From: Symbiodinium natans
Lineage: Eukaryota; Sar; Dinophyceae; Suessiales; Symbiodiniaceae
Assembly: GCA_905221605.1 (NCBI GenBank)
Contig: CAJNDS010002293.1
Location: forward strand, 103,501 to 167,500
Reading direction: 5' to 3'
DNA length: 64,000 nucleotides
The position numbers were made by a program, and so were the translations under genes. Every line of letters begins with the position of its first letter. Position 1 is the first letter of the stretch. Positions 48,390 through 59,159 of the stretch are shown here, in pieces. The notes under the pieces are model-generated. The model did no database searches. It saw nothing but the letters and a program-made list of their open reading frames with translations, and was not told where the DNA came from.

Positions 48390-48491
48390 ATGTTCCCCTT
48401 TATACTAACAGTCCTTAATGGGGATTATAAGAAGGGGGTACTGTACTATATTCCCTGCTAGGGACTGTTAGTACAAGGGGGAACATCCCAG
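48390..48491. mobile_element. Family C element in a composite insertion
   Basis: Ends GCGATGTTCCCCTTTATACTAACAGTCC and its complement GGACTGTTAGTACAAGGGGGAACATCCC, about 100 bp. With the adjacent TTTAGGG units it is bracketed by CTGTGCCCCATAA (48321-48333 and 48492-48504). Confidence 0.85.
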
Positions 48492-48626
48492 CTGTGCCCC
48501 ATAAACCCCGAAGTTTGGGTGCTCGCGTAAGGAGCTCAAACAGAATTGCCAGAATACGGATATTCTATTACTTGCCATATAGCCTCATTCACTCTGGAAA
48601 CTTTACATATGCTCAGCAAACCGAAT

Positions 48627-48747
48627 TTTGGTAGCCCGGTAAACATGTTATGACAAGGGTACTTACTCTTTTGGGGGTTGCTTGGCTACTGTATAAGGAA
48701 ACCTAGAACCAACAGAGGGGCAAAAAGGGTACCACTGGCCTACCGAG
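48627..48747. mobile_element. Family A element (copy 3)
   Basis: Ends TTGGTAGCCCGGTAAACATG and GGGTACCACTGGCCTACCGAG. Confidence 0.8.
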
Positions 48748-49138
48748 TAATAGTGCTGGTAGGATCTCCTGGGGCATCAGACAGGTCCGCGTCAGTCTCT
48801 CAGCTCTGGTTCTGGCTTGGGGTTTAGAGTTCAGGGTTCAGGGTTCAGGGTTTAGGGTTTAGGGTCTCAAGGTACACGAGCCCCCCCCCCCCCCCGTGGC
48901 TCCGCCGCGGAGTACCGGAACAACCACAGCAGTAGCCTCTGACGGTTTAGGCAGCTTGGAGAATGAGAGGAGTGGGGGTTTAAGGGTTTGGGGATTTTCG
49001 GGCTTGGGAGCTTTTGCACTCGAAGCTTGAACCGGGGGATGTTGTTTTTGAGCTGATGGGCTCCTTGCTGGCGTGTACCAAGCTTTACAAGCCCAAGACA
49101 GTGGTGCAAGCAGTTAGTCATTGACCCTGACCCAAAAC

Positions 49139-49222
49139 TCTCTCGAGAGGCGCAAAAATGGGGCCCCTGCCGAATTCGCTAAGTTCGTCCTTGCAACGCA
49201 AGCGTCGCAGAAAGAAGCGCAG
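49139..49222 (+). CDS. Candidate exon, 28 codons
   Basis: The frame LERRKNGAPAEFAKFVLATQ, ASQKEAQ ends near GCGCAG|GGTTGAAG. A second plus frame reads LSSSLQRKRRRKKRRV, which would be a nuclear-signal-like basic stretch. Frame not certain. Confidence 0.45.
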
Positions 49223-49564
49223 GGTTGAAGGGTTCAGGGTTCAGGGTTCAGGGTTTAGGGTTTAGGGTTTAGGGCTTAGGGTTTCGGGTTGCAGGGTTCG
49301 TCCTATTGGGGGAATGTAGACCTGATTCAGACACGTAGCCGCAGCAAAGCCCCTTGAAACCTCCAATTCACAGCAGCCCCTGAAAAATTCGAGAATCCGA
49401 CTCCGGCCCTGCCTAAAGACATCCCAGAAGCTAAGGGGTTTAGGGTTTAGGGTTTAGGGTTTAGGGTTTAGGGTTTAGGGTTTAGAGTTTAAGCAACACA
49501 ATAAAAACCCCCCCAAGAGCCTTTGGGTTTGGAGTTTAGGGTTCTTAGGGTAAGTCCTGCAACC

Positions 49565-49672
49565 CTAGACCCTAAACCCTAAACCCTAACCCTAAACCCT
49601 AAACCCTAAACCCTAAACCCTAAACCCTAAACCCTAAACCCTAAACCCTAAACCCTAAACCCTAAACCCCAA
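49565..49672. repeat. Telomere-like tract, about 15 CCCTAAA units
   Basis: Near-perfect array preceding a candidate exon. Confidence 0.95.
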
Positions 49673-49676
49673 CAAG

Positions 49677-49771
49677 CCCGGCAACGCTGGAAGGGCGGCT
49701 GCGGACATCGCCCCAGGCGAGCCCCGGTATTTCAGCTTCGGGGCCATGGCCAGGAAGGAGGCTCCGCAAAG
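49677..49771 (+). CDS. Candidate exon ending at a telomere-repeat intron
   Basis: After AACAAG the frame reads PGNAGRAAADIAPGEPRYFS and FGAMARKEAPQ. If the telomere-repeat intron is removed at CAAAG|GCTTCG (GC donor, CAAAG acceptor) the frame continues RLRYQRWG. Family unknown. Confidence 0.55.
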
Positions 49772-49873
49772 GCTTCGTTTAGGGTTTAGGGTTTAGGGTT
49801 TAGGGTTTAGGGTTTAGGGTTTAGGGTTTAGGGTTTAGGGTTTAGGGTTTAGGGTGGCTCTGCAAAGGCTTCG
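49760..49873. repeat. Telomere-repeat insertion with 18-bp target duplication
   Basis: GGCTCCGCAAAGGCTTCG (49760-49777), 78 bp of TTTAGGG, then GGCTCTGCAAAGGCTTCG (49856-49873), one mismatch. It acts as a 96-nt GC-AG intron (49772-49867) if the neighbouring exon is real. Confidence 0.92.
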
Positions 49874-50445
49874 CTATCAGAGATGGGGGGTTGGGATGTA
49901 GGGTTGTGGTTTGGGCTTTAGGGTATGGGGATTGGGGATGATTGGAAGTCTTGTGCAGACTGCCAGTTCCCTTTTGCCGGAAGCCATGTAGGCGTTTAGG
50001 CGTCTAGGAAATTTGGGTCGTGGCCGGAATATTGACTGAATGCACTAGTGGGTTTAGGGTGTAGGGTTTTGGGGCATGTGCTCATCCCTCATGCCTGGGC
50101 CATGTGACTCCTGCCAGCGAGTGACCCTAAATCCTAAACCCTAAGGATGGCGAAGCAAACTGATCGTGGGCATTTCCGAGAACAGGGGTACCCTTTTTGG
50201 GGGGTGTACCCAAAATCAGGACAGCCGTAATTTGGGGTAGGGGAACCCCTATTCTGGGAAACAACCATGTAACCCTGTGGGCCCCAGAATGGCTGCTACA
50301 CAGCCCGTAGATTCCCGCAAGAGGGTCCCGGTTTCGTTTCTACCATGGGTTCTCGCGCGAGTCCCAGCCTACCACTTATGGGCAACTTATGGGTTTAGGG
50401 TTTAGGGTTTAGGGTTTAGGGTTTAGGGTTAATTACTATCTAAAC

Positions 50446-50635
50446 CTGTACCAAAGCTGCAGAAGCTAGGTTGTTGATTCTTCCCATGTTGCTCTCGCCC
50501 TAGATCCTCGATTGGCGTAGAAGAAGACCACTGAAAGACGTCCAACGTCGGCTTGGGGTTGTTGAGGGTGCTGAGGTTCCGAGTGATTCGAGTACACGCA
50601 CGAACTAGTAATGAGAGCCTTTCAAAAGCCAAACC
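50446..50635 (-). CDS. Candidate exon, about 63 codons
   Basis: Reads SLLVRACTRITRNLSTLNNP, KPTLDVFQWSSSTPIEDLGR and EQHGKNQQPSFCSFGT, ending ACAG|GTTTAG. Strongly protein-like. It may follow the exon at 50917-51100 (same strand). Family unknown. Confidence 0.6.
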
Positions 50636-50639
50636 CTAA

Positions 50640-50918
50640 ACCCTAAACCCTAAACCCTAAACCCTAAACCCTAAACCCTAAACCCTAAACCCTAAACCCT
50701 AAACCCTAAACCCTAAACCCTAAACCATACGAAGGGAACATTCTCATGTTGGTCTCTCGAATTACATGACACGCCCATGTGGTTGGGTTACATCTTCTTT
50801 TGACCATGCCTGGGAGGCTCAGCGGAATCTGTCTTAAACCCTAAACCCTAAACCCTAGACCCTAAACCCTAAACCCTAAACCCTAAACCCTAAACCCTAA
50901 ACCCTAAACCCTAAACCC
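50640..50918. repeat. Two telomere-like tracts with a short unique segment
   Basis: CCCTAAA at 50640-50726 and 50834-50916, separated by about 100 bp of unique sequence. Confidence 0.95.
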
Positions 50919-51100
50919 ATCTTGCGTTGAACTATCTTGGGCCCATGGCATGTAGTGTGCATGCGTGCGCGGCTGATGAAGTGGGTCAGGTCATGAACCC
51001 GCTCCCTTTTGAGCACTACGTCAATTTTACAAATCGATTTGGTGATAGGAGCCAAAGGGCATCCCGCAAAACGGTGTCCCGCAACAATCCGGAAACCCAA
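50917..51100 (-). CDS. Candidate exon, about 60 codons
   Basis: Reads FAGCPLAPITKSICKIDVVL, KRERVHDLTHFISRARMHTT and CHGPKIVQRKM, ending ATGG|GTTTAG. The donor is the edge of the telomere-like tract. Family unknown. Confidence 0.6.
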
Positions 51101-51375
51101 TTTCAATCCAAAGCCGCGGGACGAAGACAGGAAACCCTAAACCCTAAAACCTAAACCCTAAACCAGAATGAAGAAGAAAGGGGCCTGAGACGTTGGCGTC
51201 CGATATACTCGAGCCGAAGGTGATTCCATAAAAGGGGCCTGGCTCAGAGTTTTTGCTCCCGACGGAGGTATCGGGTTCATGGCCCAAGTACGTTTAGGTT
51301 TTAGGGGGTTTGGGGTTTAGGGTTTAGGGTTTAGTACTTTTCTCAATTGTTTCGAAGGAGGGGGTTTAGGCTGAG

Positions 51376-51585
51376 ATGTGGGAACTCAAGCTAAGTATCA
51401 TCCTAAATTGGGAAGACGGAGGAGGAGGCAGGTCCCTGAAGCCCCCACACCTTACACCTTGCCAAGGTGGTTCTGAAATGCGAACCCTAAACCCTAGCAC
51501 TCTTGGGCAGCTTAGTGCAACACCAGAGCTTGCATTGAAAAAGGGAGTTGGAACCATAGACGCCGAAGAGCTACCCATGGGTTAA
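51376..51585 (+). CDS. Candidate terminal exon containing a heptamer-derived peptide
   Basis: A continuous frame reads MWELKLSIILNWEDGGGG, then MRTLNPSTLGQLSATPEL, ALKKGVGTIDAEELPMG and a stop. The TLNPS part is encoded by CCCTAAACCCTA, so a telomere-like word lies inside the frame. Family unknown. Confidence 0.45.
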   Translation: MWELKLSIILNWEDGGGGRSLKPPHLTPCQGGSEMRTLNPSTLGQLSATPELALKKGVGTIDAEELPMG

Positions 51586-51642
51586 GGATTTAGGGCCCTA
51601 AACCCTAAATCTAAACCCTAAACCCACGAGAATGTCTTTGGC

Positions 51643-51849
51643 CCACCCCCCCCCCCCCCCCCCCCACCCCCCCACCCCCCCACCCCCCCCCACCCCCCCC
51701 ACCCACCCCCCCCCACCACCCCCCCCACCCCCCCCCACCCCCCCACCCCCCCCCACCCCCCAACCCCCACCCCCCCCCCACCCCCCCCCACCCCCCCCAC
51801 CACCCCCCCCACCCCCCCCCCACCCCCCCCCCCCCCCCCCCCCCCCCCA
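51643..51849. repeat. C-run tract broken by single A, about 205 bp
   Basis: CCCCCCCA-type units. The minus strand has dozens of G runs able to form quadruplexes. Confidence 0.97.
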
Positions 51850-52015
51850 TGGGGATTGGGGTGTAGGGCTAAGGGCATAGAAAGCAATATCAGACCCTCT
51901 AGGCCTGAGAACCCTAAACCCTAAAGCCCAAACCCCAAACCCTAAACCCTAAAACCAGAAACCCGCCCTAAACCCTAAACCCTAAACCCTAAACCCTAAA
52001 CCCTAAACCCTAAAC

Positions 52016-52453
52016 CTTCTCAGCAATAGCTTCCAGCTCGATCAGGTGATGAGGCTTTCCCCCAGCAGCTGGCAGGTCATAATTTGGCCTTCCGGAGTCC
52101 AACCACATGACTCGCTCGCAATACCCAGAGACTCCAATATCCCTTAATTTAGGATCATATCTTAAATCATATTAGGGATCCTGTTATAATTCAAGGTCTA
52201 TTGCTTAGTTAAGTGATTTTGGAGTCTCTGGGTAAGCTAATGTAATCTTCCTCCAATCCAGTTGGGCAGTGGACGACAACACTGAACCAGATTCAGAGAA
52301 TTCGGTTGCAGCCGAAGGGTTCTGCCAGTTCTGCAACAGTTTGCACTTGGTCTGGCGCAGGCCACCGTCACGGAGCATCGCCCGCACAGCACTCTTGCCT
52401 GCTGTGCGATTTGTGAAGAAGGCTGTCACATTGAATACCAGTGGCAGAGACAT
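52016..52453 (-). CDS. Two-exon coding segment of an unknown protein
   Basis: Exon 52453-52238 begins at ATG (MSLPLVFNVTAFFTNRTAGK, AVRAMLRDGGLRQTKCKLLQ and on to LDWRKITL). Exon 52114-52016 reads RVMWLDSGRPNYDLPAAGGK and PHHLIELEAIAEK, ending GAAG|GTTTAG. They join in phase with a GC donor and a GCGAG acceptor (intron 52115-52237, 123 nt), which holds a complete inverted-repeat element. The 3' continuation lies beyond the telomere-like tract and was not found. A candidate upstream exon near 52500-52690 is rich in small tandem repeats. Family unknown. Confidence 0.6.
52122..52234. mobile_element. Family I inverted-repeat element within an intron
   Basis: 113 bp with perfect 16-bp terminal inverted repeats TACCCAGAGACTCCAA / TTGGAGTCTCTGGGTA and an AT-rich centre. 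No clear target duplication. Confidence 0.92.
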
Positions 52454-52604
52454 TGCAGGTTGATTGAGACGACTGAGGGTTTCGGGTTTAGGGCCAGGGT
52501 TTGGGGCGGGCTCTACCATCATTTGCAGACCTCTTCCATGACGAAGGTGCTACCGCCTGTGGCGGTGCTTTTACTGAAGCCGTACCGGAAGCAGCAACTG
52601 GACT

Positions 52605-52670
52605 GTACCGGAGCTGTAACGGACCTTTACGGAGCTGTAACGGAGCTGTAAGACGGAGCTGTAACGGAGG
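52605..52670. repeat. GGAGCTGTAACGG tandem repeat
   Basis: Four to five imperfect copies of ACGGAGCTGTA. Confidence 0.85.
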
Positions 52671-52689
52671 GCCCACGGTGGGTAGCACA

Positions 52690-53797
52690 AATCCGATACT
52701 TTAGACGGCAAAAGCTTGAACTGAAGCCCCTTCAGGCCATAAAATCTGTCGTGCAAGTCTCTACAAAGTCCATGCACCGTATTATCTACCTCTCAAACCC
52801 GAAAACTTAAACCTAAACTGTATCTGCCCTAAGGGTTTTGGGCTTAAGGTTTATAACTCCTCACCCTAAACTCTGAACCCCCAAAAACCATACACCCGGC
52901 CGAGATGGTAAGCGATTATTTAGGCTTAATTAGGCTGCTGAAGGCGGCTGAAGGGGAGGAGGCTATCGTACGCACTTGGGAGCTTAAAGAGGTCCCATGT
53001 GGCAGCTTTAGGGCCAAGACTTTCATGGACCCTAAACCCTATAAACCCAATAAACCCTGTAAGACCCTAGAACACCCCATAAAACCCTGTCAAACCCTGT
53101 AAAACCCCACAAGACTCAAGACCCTGTGAAACCCTATGAAGTCCTATAAAGCCTGATAAGTATAAACCCTAAACCCTAAACCCCCAAACCCTAAACCCTA
53201 AACAGCCCTCAGCAGCTGAAAGCGTCGCCGGCGCGACTCTCTGGCCCCGTCAGCTCCACGAGCTTTCCGCTGATGTTTTGCTGGCAAGAGTTGGGGTTTG
53301 GGGTTTGGGGTTTGGGGTTTAGGGTTTAGGGTTTGGGGTTTAGGGTTTAGGGTTTAGGGTTTTGAGACACTGGGTGATCCGGGCCCAGGGTTTAGGTTTT
53401 AGGGCGTAGCGTTTAGTGTTAACCTAAACTCTGTAACTCTAAACCCCAAACCCTCATACCCCTAATTTTGTGATCCGTGCCCTGAGATGCGGGTTCAGGG
53501 TTTATAGGACTCAAGTTCCATGGCGCTTTAGGGATTGTAGGGTTTAGGGTTTAGTGCTAGAACCCCCCAAGTTTCCTTAGTTGGTCACAAAAGGAGCCCT
53601 GCCAATACGTGCAAGTTAGAGGAGTAGAAGCTCTACGATCCCAATCCTCGGATTCATGTAGTCCCGAAGCCTTGAGATACCCCCAAAACACCCGCAATTT
53701 TGTAAACTCGAACACTAAACCCGAAACCCTGAACCCTAAACGCCGAAACCCTGAGGCCTTTTCCTTATACTAAGCGCTCAGCACCCTTAGTAAGGCA
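52690..53797. other. Non-coding, telomere-derived sequence
   Basis: CCCTGTAAAACC-type degenerate units at 53030-53160, CCCTAAA 53165-53205, TTTGGGG/TTTAGGG 53290-53360. No exon supported. Confidence 0.6.
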
Positions 53798-53920
53798 CTT
53801 GGCTGACTTCTGAACCCCTCCTAAATGTTTAACTTTTAGGCTCCTGACTGCAGCCCTAAACCCTAAACCCTAAAAACCCAGAAGGCAAAAGTCCTAAGAG
53901 CCAGCCAGAAGAAAGCCAAG
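53798..53920. mobile_element. Family F element (copy 2) with GGCA target duplication
   Basis: 123 bp, same ends as 5577-5700; GGCA lies immediately on both sides. Confidence 0.88.
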
Positions 53921-55280
53921 GGCATTCTCTGGCATTGGTGGAGTGCCCCGGGGTTCGGGAGTCGGGCGTGACAGGCGTTCTCTCTTGTTTCGGGTGTGGG
54001 TGTAGGATTTAGGGTTTAGGGCCCTAAACCCTAAACCCTAAACCCTAAACCCCAAACCCTAAACCCTAAATCCTACACCCTAAACCCTCAAGTTTAGGGT
54101 TTAGGGGTTTAGGGATCTGAGATTCCAGCCCATCCTCCCACACGGAGGACACAAGGCGAGGGCTTGTCAGGGTTTGGGGGTTGCGGGGGCAGAAGTTGGG
54201 ATTGGGATGTTCCCCTTCTACTAACCCTAAACCCTAAACCCTAAACCCTAAACCCTAAATACCCTAAACCCTAAACCCGAAAATAGGGATTATGTTCGGG
54301 GGTACGATAATCCCCAGTAAGGACTGTCAGTATAAGGGTGACACAAACCAAGGCAAAAGGGTTTAGGGTTCAGGCTTTGAAGGGTTCAGGATTATTTTGG
54401 GTGTATAGTGCATGGGGTTTGTAGGTTTGCAAGGTTTTGCTGAAGGTGAGAGGGAATCTCGGTCACATAGAGGGTTTATAGGGTTTAGGGTTTGGGCTGT
54501 GTAAGGTGTAAGGGTCAAGAGACTGGAGGTTCACAGCAGGGTCCAGCGATGACGATTTAGACTTGATAGCCCAGTAGCCATTTATCAATAGGGCTTAGTG
54601 CTTCTGGATTTTGGGTTTCATGGTGCTATGTAGGAACCAAGCCAGAAAAAAGGGGAAACGAAGGTACCACAGGGCTACGAAAGCTTCATCACTTCCAAGA
54701 CACAAGCCCTGGGAGTTAGGGTCTTTAGGGCTTTAGCATCTACCCTGAGGGTCCACGTACCTAATTATTTTATACTTGGGCCCCGAAGTCCTTACATAGG
54801 AAGCACGTTAAGGCCCAAGTATTCCCTATTTAGGTACATGGACCCTTAGGGGTAGGGTTTAAGTTTAAGGTTATAGGGGACCCTATATCCCCTGAAACTC
54901 GGGACCCCAATAAAATACCCCGAATTTCGGAAACCCTTATAAAGGGTTTAGGGCTGAGGCCTTATTTTCAAACATCTAGGGTTTAGGGTTATGTAAAGTG
55001 GCTGTTTCCCAGAATAGGGGGGTGCTCTCAATCTACACCCAACGTAAAAGGATCCTTGTTTGGAGGGACCCAAAAAGAAGTTTAGGGTTTAGGGTTTGGG
55101 GTTAGGGTGTCGGGTTTAGGCGTTCCCGCCATTTGAACAACCCAAATCTGGCCAGAAGCACCTTGTAGAGAATCGTGCCGTTGTAGAAAATGTTCAAACT
55201 GACGCGCAGAGGGACTTTCGAGTTTGATCGGGATGGAAATATTACACCCTATACCCCAAACCATGAACCCTGATACCTTT
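53921..55280. repeat. Three dispersed elements and telomere-like tracts
   Basis: CCCTAAA 54018-54090. Family C at 54204-54345, whose left arm is followed by CCCTAAA units (54224-54290) before the rest of the element. Family A at 54562-54683. Family B at 54738-54852, the best full-length copy: ends CCCTGAGGGTCCACGTACCT and AGGTACATGGACCCTTAGGG. No gene seen. Confidence 0.85.
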
Positions 55281-55327
55281 TCAGTAGGGCCTACGGTTGA
55301 GGATGCATTTTCGAGGATGAGTGTGTA

Positions 55328-55909
55328 CTAGTAGCTCCCCGTGCTGGGGGTGTGGGGATACAAATGCCTCAGCAAAGCCCGGTTTGGGGTTTGGGGGTTG
55401 GAGTTTGCAAGCGTCCGCTGGAAAGCCCTTGGCTCGTACTGCATCCTCAGGAACGCCTTGCTCTTTATGCCCGTCTTGCCGGTCGCGCTGTATGCTGTCA
55501 CGCAGGCACGGGCAACCTCGAAGGAGCACACGACGTGAAGGGGAAATTGCGCGAAGAACTCCCGGGCTTCGCCCGTGGCTTGCAGCTCCACTTCCGTCCC
55601 ATCCTGTACCAGGACCCGACAGCACTAATGTCCGCATCCCCCACGACGGCTCATCGTGCTTTGCAACTGCGCCACGATGGTTTGCTTCTCCTTGAACATT
55701 GACAGCGGCATGAGCACAAGGCGAAGGCAACACTCCACGGCACGGCACTGAGCAAGAAATCTTGGCATGCTGCGTGTGGTTTCTGCTTGCCTCATGTATG
55801 CTTCGCGCAGGTCATGCTCCCGGGGCTTAGGGTTTAGTGTTCGCATGGAACACTCCAGCGCAGGATATGTCGACGTGCGAGCAAAGGTGCCCATTGTTCC
55901 AAGAAACAT
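55328..55909 (-). pseudogene. Long minus-strand frame with one internal TAG
   Basis: ATG at 55907-55909 opens MFLGTMGTFARTSTYPALEC and EHDLREAYMRQAETTRSMPR, VECCLRLVLMPLSMFKEKQT. TAG at 55625-55627 interrupts. The same frame then runs on: VLVQDGTEVELQATGEAREF, FAQFPLHVVCSFEVARACVT, KTGIKSKAFLRMQYEPRAFQ. Composition on both sides of the stop is protein-like. It may be a pseudogene, two exons with a mis-seen boundary, or a sequence error. Family unknown. Confidence 0.5.
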
Positions 55910-58280
55910 CTGAGGGGTTTAGGGTATAGGGCTTAGGCACCGGGCTACCATACTCCATGCCGTAAAGCCCGAAGCAGCAAAGATTCAGAGTCAAGCCACC
56001 CTGCCACAAAACAAACTAATCTAGTGGCTTAATGCTTAGAATAGGGTTTTGGGGGGTTCTTATAGTATACAGCAAACATATATAGGGACCATGGGGGAAT
56101 ACTATTACTACTTAGTCCAGACGCCTAACTTAGGTGCACGGATGTTTCAAGTACCTTGAACCACAAGTTAACCCCCAAGTAGCCCCCAAGAAACCCCCTT
56201 TTAATGGCACTCCTGTAGCCCTTGAATTACAGAAGCTCGCAACACCTGGAAGCTCGAATCCTCCAAAAACCCTTGAAGGGGTATAAGGACGGACCCCTTC
56301 AAGGGGCCCTTTTCATCTTATTCCCCTACAAAACACCTATATATCCCATATATAGTCCCCATATTCCTAAGTAGCCCCTGAATAACCCCTAAATTTCCCC
56401 GAAGGCCCCCTAAACCCTAAACCCTAAACCCGAAACCCTAAACCCTAAGGGTTCCTTGAGTCCCTTGAACCCTGCACACCCAAAACCCAAAAACCCTGCA
56501 TGCTCCGCCCACCTATCGGGGCGTCCGTCCCCATTCCAATCGAGGACCTGCTCTTGACCTGGCTGCCACAAAAGGCTTTAAGGATTTTTTAAGGGCTTAG
56601 GGTTGAGAGCTCAGGGTTGCGAGCTTGGGGAGGACGGCTTTCTTACGGTTATCCTTTATTGACTCCTCTGAAGCGGCAAGGGCCCTCAAACCTCATAAAC
56701 CTACATTTTATGTACCCCAACCATTAAAACCTACATCCAAACCCAAAACCCTAAAACCCTAAACCCTAAACCCTACACATCCTAAACCCCAAGCCCTAAA
56801 ACATCCTAAACACCAAACGCCCAAAACACCCTAAACCCTAAACACCCTAAACCCAAAAATCCTAAAACCCTCAAACCCTAAAACATCCTAAACCCGAAAA
56901 CCCTAAAACGTCCTAAACCCCAAACACCCTAAACCAGAAGCACACGTGGCGCCTGCCCGCATCCACACGGCGCTCAGGGCCACCTGCAAGGTGGTCGGCT
57001 GCGTCAGGTTGTCGAAGCCTTGGGATGCTTTAGTTTCTTCCTTTTGAATGGGTCTTTTTTTTGCACAGGGTCTTGATGAGTTTTTATAGGGTTTTTGTGG
57101 GTTTTTTATAGGGCTTTTATAGGGTTGTTATAGGGTTTGCATGAGGTTTATGGGATTTGTAGGGCTTTATACGGAATCTAAGGCTTGTACATAGGGCTTA
57201 TAGGGTTCACGGTTTTTATAGGTCTTTTGGGGCTTATTGTTTTTTTTTTTGCGGGGGTTTGTAGGGCAAATAGGGCTTACAGGGCTTATACGGTCTTATA
57301 GTTACAGGAATCTCCTGGGCCGAAGCTAGGGGCTTCAGAGTCTGGGGTTTTAGGGTTTAGGGTTTTGGTCTTATGGGGTTTAGGGTGTTAGGGTTTGGGA
57401 TTTTCGAGGGTTTAGGGTTTATAGTGTTTTGGGCTTATAGGGTTTAGGGTTTTAGGGTTTAGGATGTTCGAGGGTTTAGGATTTTCTAGGGTTTAGGGTT
57501 TATAGGGTTTCGGGAGGGCTTATAGGCTTTGTAGGGTTACAGGGCTTGGGGTTTTCGGCCTTCAGGGTTTAGAGGGTTTGTAGGTTTTGCAGGGCTTGTT
57601 TATGACTCAGGGGCGTATGCTCACACAACGAACCTAAACCCTAAACCCTAAACCCTAAACCCTAAACCCTAAACCCTAAACCCTAAACCCTAAACCCTAA
57701 ACCCTAAAACCTAACTACACCCGAAACAATCATCACTACAAGGGAGCATCGAAGGAAACGTCACACCCCTAAGCCCCTAAGCACTCGAAGCCCTCACCCC
57801 AGGCACTAAACACTCGAATGGAGCCCAGCAGCCCAAATCCCAAACCCAACACTCTCTCAGCTGGTTTAGGGTTTAGGGTTTAGGGTAGGGTTTAGGGTTT
57901 CTAAAGCTTCAAACCCTAAACACTTCAAGCCCAAACCCTAAAATTCCAAAACCATAAACCTTAAGCTCCAAAACCCCAAACCCTAAACTCCAAACCCAAG
58001 CCGTAAACTCCCAAACCCCAACTCTATACTCCAAAGCCCCAAATCCTAATCTCCAAAACCCCAAGCCCTAAACTCCTCAAACCAAGCCCTATACTCCCAA
58101 ACCCCAAAACCTAAAATCCAAAACCCCAAACCCCAGCCCTAAACTCCCGAACCCCAAACCTTGAACTCCAAAACCCCAAGCCATAGTGAGTGCCGCTGAG
58201 AACGACGTTCCAAGCCTAGACAAGTGTCCGTGTGGGGGCTGGTGGGGTTCCTTCCAGGATAGTGCGGATCTCCCGCTCGA
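55910..58280. repeat. Degenerate telomere-derived region, no gene supported
   Basis: CCCTAAAACATCC variants 56710-56935; TTTATAGGG and TTATAGGGTT variants 57060-57560; CCCTAAA 57640-57712; CCAAACCCTAAACTC units 57900-58190. Confidence 0.75.
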
Positions 58281-58557
58281 TCACGGATTTGTTGGAATCG
58301 GCATACTCACGTGACGTGTTATGCCTAAGCCCAAGGTGTTTGACGGCCTTTTTAAAATTTTGAGCTCGTGAGCATTCTCAGAGCACACTATCACCACCTT
58401 GTCCTTCTGGCCAAGATCATGCAAAAGATCCTCCTGGCATAAGACTTCGTAGGCGAGGGATAGACATACCTGAAATTGGTGAATACATCTTTGATGACGA
58501 AGGTCGGACGCCCCTATCCTGTAGGAGCCATGCTTGCCCGACCACACTGCAGCCCTT
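58281..58557 (-). CDS. Candidate exon, up to about 88 codons
   Basis: Reads SGKHGSYRIGASDLRHQRCI, LAYEVLCQEDLLHDLGQKDK and VVIVCSENAHELKILKRPSN. A second minus frame over 58417-58605 is also open (RAEGLGECSLDPVEKGCSVV), so an intron or frameshift near 58.47 kb is possible. Family unknown. Confidence 0.55.
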
Positions 58558-58599
58558 CTCGACGGGATCCAGACTGCATTCCCCCAGACCCTCTGCCCG

Positions 58600-59159
58600 C
58601 AGCACAGCGACGGCCCCTGTTTAGGGTTTAGGGTTTAGGGTTTAGGGTCCTCAGTGGCGCTACCGCGACATCAGGGAAGACTCTTCGCAGCCACTTCCGA
58701 CCCCCGAATTATCCTGGGTCAGCCTACCATGCCCCGGCTTTGCAGTTAAATCCTAAACCCTAAACCCTTTCTCTCTCTTTAGAAATCTTCAACCTCTGCT
58801 TCATGAGGGCCCTCTTCCTGTATGGCTGCCAGTGCTTGTGAGTTGAGTGCGAGCAGTTCAGCTATCGGGCTTAGGGTTTAGGGTTTATCCTTGTCCTCCT
58901 GACTGCCCATGCAGCTTCTGGTGCTACGACTGCTTTTACGTCCGTGATTGGCTTTATATAACTTCAAGCTCTTAAGCCCTATACCCTGACACCCTGAACC
59001 CTGAAAGCCCTAAACCCTAAAGCCCTGAACCGTAAAATCCTAAACCCTAAAACCCTAGACCCTAAATCCTGAAGCCCCCAACCCTAACCCCTAAAGCCCT
59101 CAAGCCCTAAACCCTAAATTTATAAGAATCGCATCTGGCCACAGCACAAAGGCCTCTTT
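58600..59159. other. Telomere-like units and unassigned sequence
   Basis: Four TTTAGGG units at 58621-58648 and degenerate CCCTAAA/CCCTGAA at 58980-59130. No convincing exon. Confidence 0.5.
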
